Shown: positions 24,808-31,755 of the stretch, piece after piece
How positions within the stretch are numbered: position 1 is the first letter of the stretch
Layout: each line of letters starts with the position of its first letter
Source of the DNA: Deltaproteobacteria bacterium
Lineage (GTDB): Bacteria; Lernaellota; Lernaellaia; JACKCT01
Assembly: GCA_020633895.1 (NCBI GenBank)
Contig: JACKCT010000001.1
Coordinates: 124,001-188,000, forward strand
Reading direction: 5' to 3'
DNA: 64,000 bases
Made by a program: the position numbers and the translations under genes
Notes under the pieces: generated by a model
The model's input: the letters and a program-made list of their open reading frames with translations, nothing else
What the model was told of the DNA's origin: nothing
The model's database searches: none

Positions 24808-25410
24808 TTACCCGTGGCCGCACATCGCCGCGCACGACCGGAACGGGAAACTCATCAACATGACGATGATGAAAAGGTAGAAGAACCTCTTCGGCGAAGG
24901 GGTGGACAAGACCTTGTCGATGAACTTCGCCGCGACTTCGAGCGACGCGGGTTTCTCGGCTTTCGAGGCGGCATACATGGCGTCGGCCGCGTTGCGCGTC
25001 GCTTCCCGCTCGGCGTCCCGCCGAATCTCGTCAATCACAAAATCGGGAACGAAATCGCCGAACGGACCCCGATATCCCTCCTTCGTCGGCGTCGGGACGT
25101 CGATGACCTGACCGCAATCCTGGCAGACCACCGTCGTTTCGCCGGGCGGGACGCGGATCGGAGACAGATGGTCGCCGCATTTGTGCCACGTCAGATAGCG
25201 CCGCTCGCCGTCGGCGTCTTCCTCGATCGTCTCGAACTCGATGTCGATGCCGATGGGCGTGATCGTGCGGATGATCCGGTCGACCTCGCAGATGGTCCCG
25301 CAATAGACGCATTCGATGTATTGGTCGCCGGAGCGATGATCGATGGGCGCGCCGCAACTCGGGCACGTCACGGCGAAGGATTCAACGCGTTCTTGGGGGT
25401 TGTCCGTCAT
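24808..25410 (-). CDS. Zinc-ribbon protein with C-terminal hydrophobic segment (first of three)
   Basis: 200 residues. Two CxxC-type zinc ribbons are visible: CPSCGAPIDH...ECVYCG near the N-terminus and CQDCGQVID in the middle. An Ala/Arg/Glu-rich helix (RRDAEREATRNAADAMYAAS) follows, then a C-terminal hydrophobic segment FFYLFIIVMLMSFPFRSC. No catalytic motif is seen. It is convergent with purF (15 bp apart) and is the last of three minus-strand genes that share N-terminal Cys4 ribbons and membrane segments. Confidence 0.7.
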   Translation of the reverse strand: MTDNPQERVESFAVTCPSCGAPIDHRSGDQYIECVYCGTICEVDRIIRTITPIGIDIEFETIEEDADGERRYLTWHKCGDHLSPIRVPPGETTVVCQDCGQVIDVPTPTKEGYRGPFGDFVPDFVIDEIRRDAEREATRNAADAMYAASKAEKPASLEVAAKFIDKVLSTPSPKRFFYLFIIVMLMSFPFRSCAAMCGHG

Positions 25411-25498
25411 TCGCGCGGATTATACGCCAACGGGCACGGCAAACGGCAGGAGAAAATCGGGCGGAAATTTTCGCCGGGCGGCCGCCGCGACAAGGCGG

Positions 25499-26317
25499 TC
25501 ACGAATACATTGCCGGGGGCGCGACGTTGCTTCCCCAGGGCCGGTCTTTCATTCGCTTGAGGCAGCGGTCGATCCACTCCCGGTCCTTGGCCGAGGCGTT
25601 GCACAGGCACTCATAGGCGTCGAGCCGCGCGTCTCGCGTGCCTTGAGCGACGCCGTAACGCAGGGCCGCGGTGCCGTCCTTGCGAATCAACAACTTATCA
25701 TAGGCGTCCAAGGAAATATCGTGGGTTGTCGTGATACCTCGAAAGGTTCGGACCACCCGGATGTAGTCGTTGCCGCATTGGATGCTTTCAGCGGAGGCGG
25801 GTTGCATCCGGGAGGCGGCGTTCTTCGGAAAGAGCCGGAAAACAATGCCCGCCATGGGAAGCAGCAGCATCCCGACAATTAGCCAATATCCATACCCAAA
25901 GGGCTCGGACAATTCGATGAGGGTGCATACAACGATCAGTGCCAGTCCGAAGGTCAGAGCACAAATTCCCCCGAATACATGGACCCAATATTTCCACATT
26001 CCGACACTTGGCGGGATGTCGAAGACCAGGTAAGGGGGAATGTTATTGTAAGTCCAGGCAACCCGCGAGTCTTCGGGCTGTTCGTCCCGCACGTACTGGA
26101 TCATCCGGTCGCTGGAGCGGGCGACATTGTGGATCGGCTTGACGGCGTCGAGCAGCCGGTCGAAAACCGGGCTTTGCCGGGCGAACGTATCTTTAATCTC
26201 GATATGCACCGGCGAGTCGACGCGAATCATCGACCCGCAATACGGGCAGATCGGTTTTTCGGCGTCGGCAAGATCGCCCAGGGGCGCGCCGCAATTTTCG
26301 CATTCCACGTCCGACAT
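25499..26317 (-). CDS. Zinc-ribbon membrane protein (second of three)
   Basis: 272 residues. The N-terminal ribbon CENCGAPLGD...CPYCGSMIRV is followed by a cytosolic region, two membrane helices (VFGGICALTFGLALIVVCTLI and YWLIVGMLLLPMAGIVFRLF) and a C-terminal domain ending in a segment with the pattern of a bPH/PH-like fold (YIRVVRTFRGITTTHDISLDAYDKL in parts). GAGG lies upstream of the ATG. It lies 21 bp after the third ribbon gene and 88 bp before the first, so co-transcription is likely. No known family name is recognised. Confidence 0.7.
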   Translation of the reverse strand: MSDVECENCGAPLGDLADAEKPICPYCGSMIRVDSPVHIEIKDTFARQSPVFDRLLDAVKPIHNVARSSDRMIQYVRDEQPEDSRVAWTYNNIPPYLVFDIPPSVGMWKYWVHVFGGICALTFGLALIVVCTLIELSEPFGYGYWLIVGMLLLPMAGIVFRLFPKNAASRMQPASAESIQCGNDYIRVVRTFRGITTTHDISLDAYDKLLIRKDGTAALRYGVAQGTRDARLDAYECLCNASAKDREWIDRCLKRMKDRPWGSNVAPPAMYS

Positions 26318-26338
26318 TTTTTCATCCTCGCACTCAGC

Positions 26339-27076
26339 TTAGGTCGGGAGGTTTAAATACCGCAACAGCTCGGTGCGGATGTAACGCGCCTCGTCCAGCG
26401 TCGTGTTCGAAGCGATGCGGACCTTCTTGCCGCCGATCACGGCGAACAGGCCGATGGCGGAGTTCGGAGCGTTGTTGTTGGATTTATTGCGTCGGAAGAT
26501 GACGCCGGAGACCAGGTGCGCGGGGTAGGTCGTCGTTTTGCCGATGCCCAAGATCCTGCGTTGGCGCTTGAACTGTTGGCCCTCGAAGATCAGATCTTCC
26601 GTCCCCGCGATGCTCCACAAAAAGGCGATCATCAGGCCGACGCCGACCAGGTCGTGCAGCGTCCCGAAGGCGAGCATGATCCATTCGCCCTCGGTGATGG
26701 CGATGGTGTTCCACACGGCCATGAATCCGCACCAGATGAAGGTGAAGCCGCCGAAAAACACCGAGCCGATGTTGAAACCCGCCGCCGGGATGCGCGCGTG
26801 AAAGCGATAGCCGGGCATGTTTTCGATTCGGACTTTGGAGTCGTAGGGCTTCTCCGCGGGTTTGTTCAGGTCGGTCAGGTCCTCGGGGGCAATGAGGTTT
26901 TTGAAGCGACTGAGCATGGCCAGCCCCTTCTTCACGTTCTCGTCCAGTGCGGCCTCGCCGCCGTCGCCCAATTTGAACGCACTGCCGCAGAACTCGCACT
27001 TCACAAAGCCCTGGGCGAAATCCGACGCCTCGATCGACAAAGGCGCTCCGCAGCTTTGGCATTTGAGATCGAGCAT
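26339..27076 (-). CDS. Zinc-ribbon membrane protein (third of three)
   Basis: 245 residues from the ATG just before the ribbon LKCQSCGAPLSIE...VKCEFCGSAF. After a linker there are two hydrophobic segments (GSVFFGGFTFIWCGFMAVW and FGTLHDLVGVGLMIAFLW) and a C-terminal beta-rich domain (EDLIFEGQQFKRQRRI, VSGVIFRRNKS, RIASNTTLDEARYI). The plan is the same as in the 25499 gene, suggesting an old tandem duplication. The ATG lacks a clear ribosome site; an in-frame start at 27136 is possible but would overlap the terminator hairpin at 27126-27155. Confidence 0.68.
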   Translation of the reverse strand: MLDLKCQSCGAPLSIEASDFAQGFVKCEFCGSAFKLGDGGEAALDENVKKGLAMLSRFKNLIAPEDLTDLNKPAEKPYDSKVRIENMPGYRFHARIPAAGFNIGSVFFGGFTFIWCGFMAVWNTIAITEGEWIMLAFGTLHDLVGVGLMIAFLWSIAGTEDLIFEGQQFKRQRRILGIGKTTTYPAHLVSGVIFRRNKSNNNAPNSAIGLFAVIGGKKVRIASNTTLDEARYIRTELLRYLNLPT

Positions 27077-27125
27077 GGAAAGGATTCTACGGAACGACCC
27101 CCGTCGATGCCAGACCGTCAAATAA

Positions 27126-27155
27126 CGACGGCGCACCGTGGAAGGTGCGCCGTCG
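27126..27155 (-). terminator. Strong terminator hairpin of the SBBP gene
   Basis: Perfect 12-bp arms CGACGGCGCACC and GGTGCGCCGTCG around a 6-nt loop, 33 bp beyond the stop of the minus-strand gene at 27188. The minus-strand reading continues TTATTTGA, a weak U-rich tail. Confidence 0.75.
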
Positions 27156-27187
27156 CCGGGGTGCGTTGGAAGGCGGGAGATTCTGGC

Positions 27188-28840
27188 TTATTCGCCGCAG
27201 CCGGACCCGCCCTGGCAGCTATCGAGGTATTCGTTGCAGATTTCGCCGAATTCGCAGGGCGAGCCCTCGTGCACCGAACACGATCCCGCCGCGCACAGGT
27301 CCGCGCCGTTGCAGTACTTGCCGTCGTCACAGGAGGCCTCGTCGTTGTTCGACCAGGCGTCGTCGGCCTGCGTTGCGACGCAGATCTGACAGGGGTTGGA
27401 CGGGTTGATGGTGCCGTCGTCGTAACACGTCGGGCCGATCAGGCAGCCGTCGTCGCAGCTCGGCGGCGTGAAGGCGGCGATTTTCGCGACGTAGGTGTCC
27501 GAGGGAACGTTGACGGCCCCGGTGAAATACACCGCGCCCGCGTCGTCCACGGCGATGCCGTGGCCCTGGTTGGCCGAGCCGGATTCGACGATCACCGAGT
27601 AGTCCAGCACGGAGCCCGTCGCGTCGAATCGCGAGACGAAAATGTCCGCCGCGAACTCGATGCCGTCCGGCGGGAAATCGGGCGAGCCGGTATAGCCGAC
27701 GACATGGGCCCGGCCGCCCGCGTCCACGGCGATGCCGCTGCCCATCTCGACCTTCGTGCCGGCCAGGAAGGTGGAGTAGAGCAGGCCGCCGCCGGTGGTG
27801 TCGAGCTTGGAGACGAACACATCCTCGCAGTTGTACCGGGAGCCGAAAGGCACTTCGCACGCGGCGATTCCGCCGACGAAGTCTTCCTGATAGGCGCCGG
27901 GCGTGGTCGGGAAATCGACGGAGCGTGTCGAGCCGGTCAGGTAAACCTTGTCGGCGCCGTCGAGCGCCATGTCGGAGACGGCGTCGAGGTTGGTGCCTCC
28001 GAAGTAGGTGCTGAACAGGAGCTGCGTGCCGTCGGGGGAGAATTTCGAGATGAAGATTGTGTTGGGATTTGTGTCGATCGCATCCACCAGAGGCAGATCG
28101 TCCGCGTTGGTTTCGCCGACGACGATGATGTTGCCCGCGCTGTCCAGCGCGACACGCTCGGCGTGGTCGTCGATTTCACCGCCGAAATAGGTGCTGTAGA
28201 GGATTTCCGAGCCGTCAGCCGACAGCTTGGTGATGAAGGCGTCGGTGTAGAAATACTGCGGGAAGCTCGGGTGATCCTGATAGGCGTCGGGCGTGACGGG
28301 AAAATCGGTGGAGCCGACCTGCCCGACGACGTAGATCGCGCCGTCATCGCCGATCGCGATGCCGCGCCCTTCGTCGGCGTAGTCTCCGCCCAGGAAGGTG
28401 CTGAAGACGATGCTCCCGTCCAGGGCGGAGAGCTTGGTGATGAAGGCGTCGCGTTTATCCCGCGTATCGTCCAAGGCGTCGACGGCCGGGAAGTCGTCCG
28501 AGTCGGTGAAGCCGGTAAGGTAGACATCGTCCGAGGAGTCCAGGGCGATGTCCCAGGCGTAGTCATGGCCCGAGCCGGGCAGGTAAACGGTCCATAGCAC
28601 CGTCCCGGTCGGGGAGATGCGGCTGACGTGGATGTCGAGCGTGTTTTGATCTTCGTACCAATTGCCGACCACGTAGGCGCTGCCGTCCGATCCGACCGCG
28701 ATGCCGCGTCCCGAATCCAGATAGGGAATGCTCAGGTTGGTCTCGTATTCCAAAGCCGGAGGCGCCGCCGACGCGGAACCCGTTAGTGCCAGAACCCAGA
28801 CCGCCAAGATCCCCACCGTGCCCATACTGACGCGACGCAT
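27188..28840 (-). CDS. Secreted SBBP-repeat beta-propeller protein with Cys-rich C-terminus
   Basis: 550 residues. A signal peptide (TVGILAVWVLALTGSASA) is followed by about eight repeats of the SBBP type, each reading roughly GIAVDxxGxxYVVGxT...DxFVSKLxxxG..LYSTYFGG, which predicts a beta-propeller. The last 90 residues have many cysteines (CDDGCLIGPTCYDDG, CDDGKYCNGADLCAAGSC) like Cys-rich modules of myxobacterial surface proteins, and the chain ends GGSGCGE. AGGGGG lies just before the ATG. It is probably exported and surface-associated. No catalytic motif is seen. Confidence 0.85.
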   Translation of the reverse strand: MRRVSMGTVGILAVWVLALTGSASAAPPALEYETNLSIPYLDSGRGIAVGSDGSAYVVGNWYEDQNTLDIHVSRISPTGTVLWTVYLPGSGHDYAWDIALDSSDDVYLTGFTDSDDFPAVDALDDTRDKRDAFITKLSALDGSIVFSTFLGGDYADEGRGIAIGDDGAIYVVGQVGSTDFPVTPDAYQDHPSFPQYFYTDAFITKLSADGSEILYSTYFGGEIDDHAERVALDSAGNIIVVGETNADDLPLVDAIDTNPNTIFISKFSPDGTQLLFSTYFGGTNLDAVSDMALDGADKVYLTGSTRSVDFPTTPGAYQEDFVGGIAACEVPFGSRYNCEDVFVSKLDTTGGGLLYSTFLAGTKVEMGSGIAVDAGGRAHVVGYTGSPDFPPDGIEFAADIFVSRFDATGSVLDYSVIVESGSANQGHGIAVDDAGAVYFTGAVNVPSDTYVAKIAAFTPPSCDDGCLIGPTCYDDGTINPSNPCQICVATQADDAWSNNDEASCDDGKYCNGADLCAAGSCSVHEGSPCEFGEICNEYLDSCQGGSGCGE

Positions 28841-28918
28841 CGTTCCCCCTTATCCCGTTTTGATTTCATGAGTTGGAACGGGTTTGTCGGGAGATACGCG
28901 CGAGGTGCGGGATTCGTA

Positions 28919-28952
28919 ACAAAAAAACGAACCCCGCCCGAGGTGGGCGGGG
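28919..28952 (-). terminator. Rho-independent terminator, minus strand
   Basis: Stem CCCCGCCC/GGGCGGGG with a 5-nt loop, followed on the minus strand by TTCG and a run of seven or more T. It would end the transcript of the DUF1571 gene whose stop is at 29151. Confidence 0.85.
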
Positions 28953-29001
28953 ACGAAAGGCTGACAATTGTCGGGTTGGGGGTGCGTTTTTAGGGGAAGT
29001 T

Positions 29002-29150
29002 CACACCTTCCCTCCGACTTCGTCGTTGTGAAAGTGTGGCACCCGTCGATTTTCAAAAGGCTGGAGCGAAGCGACTTCCACCATGGGTCGCCCAACCTAC
29101 GCGCCAGCGTCAGAGATGCAAGGCATCTCCCAGTCCGACGCGACTACGCG
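29002..29150 (+). repeat. Dispersed repeat, family B copy 1
   Basis: About 149 bp sharing ordered blocks with 33860-34010: CACACCTTC, then GAAAGTGTGGCACCC, then GGAGCGAAGCGAC, then GCGTCAGAGATGCAAGGCATCTCCCAG (in pieces of up to 20 identical bases). Internal hairpins are CACAC...GTGTG and AGATGC-AAG-GCATCT. It runs right up to the stop codon of the minus-strand DUF1571 gene and lies before that gene's terminator. Confidence 0.8.
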
Positions 29151-30563
29151 TCACATGCCGTATTTGTCGTAGTCGAAGTCGGCGTCGGTCAGGCCGACGT
29201 TGAGCTTCAGGTCGGTCCACTCGAATTCCTCGAACAGTTCGCCGGCGGTGTTGTAGCTTTTTGACGCGATGGGCAGGCCGGTGGCCCGGTCGAAGGCGTT
29301 GACGGAGCGCTTGGCGTAGTAGCCCTTGGTCTCCACATTCTCATGCACCGCGTCGACCACGTACGCCACCCGATTGCCCAGGCGGCGCTGGCCGACGAAG
29401 GTCAGGGTTACGTCGCCTTCGACGAGGGCCTTGGACAGGTTCTTGTAAATGGTGTCGACGGTGAAGCCCATGTCGATTTCGCTGAGCGGGTGGTTGGTGT
29501 CGGCCTTCATCAGCTTGCTGTCCAGAGACAGGTTGACCGGCACGACACCGAGGATGCCCGCTTCCTTTACGTGGGCCTTGTTGTCGTTTTGGCCGCGCAC
29601 GTAAATAAGCTGGCGTCCCTCGTGGGGGCCGGGCTGCCACTTCATGTACAGGCTCATGGGCTTCTTGAATTTGACGGCCATGTGTTGCAGGTCCTGCATC
29701 TTGCCGTCAACCAGCTCCCGCTTATGCAGGATGCACGTATAGTCGTTCACGCGGGCGTAACTGGCCTTGAGGTTTTTCTTGAGCATCTCCGGATCGACGT
29801 AGATCCCCGTGGCGTCGTAGCCCGGGAAACCGTAGGCCTTGTTGTCCACGGAGAAGTCGGCGTCGGACAAGCCGGGATTGAGCTTGTAATCGGAGATTTG
29901 ATAGTCCTCGAGGACCTTGCCGCTCGCGTCGGCGATGGTGATGGACTTCAGGACGCTGCCGCCTTCGCCGATGACGGTGACGATGTTCTCCGGCGTCGTG
30001 ACCTTCACGCCGTTGCCCCCGGCGACCACTTCGACGGTGCCGGATTTCAGGTAGTTCTGATACTCGCCGTAGATGGAATGGACGTTGAGGAATTCAATGC
30101 CCCGCCGGTAATCGTCGGCGATGATCGGATTGCCTTTCTCTACGCTGACCGCCGCGAATTCCAGCGGACCGCCTTCCTTGATCCACGCCTCGCCCTTGTT
30201 CCAGCCGGGCACCAGCAAAAGCTCCCGGCCCTTGTAGCGATTGCCGGTCCACTTCATGTAAATCGAGCCGTCGAGACGAGCCTTGCCCGTGACCGTTTCC
30301 TTGTCGCGCATCGTGCCTTTGACGCGATGCTGGAAGGTGACGCTGTAGGTGGCATCCTTGAAATCGGCGAAGGCGGCGTCGACCTTGGCCTTGGCGGCCT
30401 CGACGGCCGCGGCGTCGTCCTGGGCCTGCAGCGGATGGGGAGCCGAGGCCAACGCAATCGCGAGGGCCAGGGCGGTCAGCAGGACGTGGAACAAACGTCG
30501 ATGGGGAACTAAGCGATGGGCAATGGCTCGCACGGGACGGCGAGGCAAGCGGGACCGAGACAT
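29151..30563 (-). CDS. Exported protein with duplicated DUF1571-like domain
   Basis: 470 residues. An Arg-rich N-terminus and hydrophobic signal (LFHVLLTALALAIALASA) precede two related halves. Each contains a YxxxF-type strand region, a KGRELLLV/EGRQLIYV strand, and ends with near-identical segments LNPGLSDADFSVDNKAYGF and LNVGLTDADFDYDKYGM. This is an internal duplication of a DUF1571-like, probably lipoprotein-carrier-like fold. The ATG at 30563 follows GGGAGGGG; a GTG two codons earlier is an alternative. It follows the PilZ gene by 39 bp. The ribosome site lies in a hairpin (30571-30592). Confidence 0.75.
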   Translation of the reverse strand: MSRSRLPRRPVRAIAHRLVPHRRLFHVLLTALALAIALASAPHPLQAQDDAAAVEAAKAKVDAAFADFKDATYSVTFQHRVKGTMRDKETVTGKARLDGSIYMKWTGNRYKGRELLLVPGWNKGEAWIKEGGPLEFAAVSVEKGNPIIADDYRRGIEFLNVHSIYGEYQNYLKSGTVEVVAGGNGVKVTTPENIVTVIGEGGSVLKSITIADASGKVLEDYQISDYKLNPGLSDADFSVDNKAYGFPGYDATGIYVDPEMLKKNLKASYARVNDYTCILHKRELVDGKMQDLQHMAVKFKKPMSLYMKWQPGPHEGRQLIYVRGQNDNKAHVKEAGILGVVPVNLSLDSKLMKADTNHPLSEIDMGFTVDTIYKNLSKALVEGDVTLTFVGQRRLGNRVAYVVDAVHENVETKGYYAKRSVNAFDRATGLPIASKSYNTAGELFEEFEWTDLKLNVGLTDADFDYDKYGM

Positions 30564-30570
30564 GGGCACC

Positions 30571-30592
30571 CCTCCCGGTGCGGCCCGGGAGG
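30571..30592 (-). promoter_or_regulatory. Hairpin containing the ribosome site of the DUF1571 gene
   Basis: CCTCCCGG and CCGGGAGG form a perfect 8-bp stem around a 6-nt loop. On the minus strand the 3' arm contains the GGGAGG ribosome-binding site of the gene starting at 30563. Pairing could mask the site. It lies in the 39-bp gap after the PilZ gene and has no following U-run, so a terminator is unlikely. Confidence 0.4.
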
Positions 30593-30602
30593 GAAGGGAC
30601 GG

Positions 30603-31325
30603 CTATTCGATGCCGATTTCCAGCTCGTCGGGCCAGTGGAACTTGTAAATATCTTCCAGGCTTCGGATGTAGTCGCCGAAGCGCGCTCTGCCGTCACCCG
30701 CGAACGAAATGAACTTCACCCCCGCTCCGTAGGGATGGTCGCCCGAGTCCGGATCGGCCTCAAAGGAATTGACCACCTCGACCAACACGACGATCGGTTC
30801 CTCGTGCTCGTCGGGCAGGGTGAGCGCTAAATCGTATTGACCATCAACTTGTAATGGTTTGCATGTGCGGATGTAAAGCCCACCGGCGGACACATCGCCG
30901 GTCGTGGCGTCCATCAGGTCCAGCACGTCGGCGCTGGCGACGGGGATCGCGTCGGGGAAGCGGCGGTGGGCCCGTCGCTCGTATTCGCGGGCCAGCAGGT
31001 TCTCCACGTGGCGGTGGAACTCGTCCGGCGCGCTGGTGAGGCGGATGCCGATCTGGTAGTGGTTTTTCGACAGGGAGGACTGCTCGCGCTTCCACACCAC
31101 GCGCCCGACCAACTCGACCGAATGGGCGTTGGGCAGGTTCAACGAGATATTCAGGGTCTCGCCGATGTCCAGGTTGCGATTGCATCCCATGGCCAGACCG
31201 CTTTTCGAGATATCCCGGACGAAACCGAAGAACTCCCGCGTCGAGGTCGTGACCTTCGCCAGCAAATTCTTGGAAATACGTTTTTGCAGGCGTTCGAATT
31301 CGGGCTCCGTCTTGAGGTTTTGCAC
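30603..31325 (-). CDS. Tandem PilZ-domain protein
   Basis: 240 residues with two PilZ domains. The first has an Arg cluster (LQKRISKNL) and DISKSGLAMG; the second has the RRAHRRF Arg motif and GDVSAGGLYI. The RxxxR and D/NxSxxG motifs bind cyclic di-GMP, and both domains appear to keep most of them. No other domain is present, so it is a likely c-di-GMP-responsive adaptor acting on a partner. The GTG at 31325 has GGAGG with ideal spacing; an upstream ATG extends it by 19 residues without a ribosome site. Confidence 0.85.
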   Translation of the reverse strand: MQNLKTEPEFERLQKRISKNLLAKVTTSTREFFGFVRDISKSGLAMGCNRNLDIGETLNISLNLPNAHSVELVGRVVWKREQSSLSKNHYQIGIRLTSAPDEFHRHVENLLAREYERRAHRRFPDAIPVASADVLDLMDATTGDVSAGGLYIRTCKPLQVDGQYDLALTLPDEHEEPIVVLVEVVNSFEADPDSGDHPYGAGVKFISFAGDGRARFGDYIRSLEDIYKFHWPDELEIGIE

Positions 31326-31755
31326 GTGTTTCCTCCACGCCGAAGGAATTGTTCGGCGAACCGCCCGCCGACCGGCGCCCAATACCGCCCATGGCCGCGC
31401 GGGTTCTATGCGTGGGTATCGCCAAAAAACGCCTGAATCTTTAATGAAATGTGTTGTTGGGGCGTGGAAGGGTATGCCACCTAGCTCGCGATTTCGTGGC
31501 GCTCGGCCAAGCTGAAACTTGCCATGGGGCCCTCGGCTCGCTCCTCGGGCGCGAGGATACCCATTCGCCTCACAAAATGGACCTGAAAACGTGACGTATT
31601 ACTCTGCGTCTGAACGCGATTTCCGTCGAAAAATCGGGGGGAATCGCCCCAATCGCCGGTTGATTTCCTCGGTGCGGTCATGTCATAAGAGCCGTTCTAT
31701 TCGCGGCAATCCACCACGTTATGGCTTATTCATTCGGGGATTGAAGGAGAGGGAC
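31326..31755. other. 430-bp divergent intergenic region
   Basis: It separates the minus-strand PilZ gene from the plus-strand lipoprotein gene and should contain both promoters. Short open frames in it lack ribosome sites and coding character. I see no confident -35/-10 pair, repeat or hairpin. The base composition is noticeably richer in A and T at 31560-31750 than in the flanking genes. Confidence 0.5.

Noticed and set aside
26516-28597. 693-codon plus-strand frame across the zinc-ribbon and SBBP genes
   Set aside because: Composition is that of a complementary strand; it spans an intergenic terminator and two genes with strong protein motifs.
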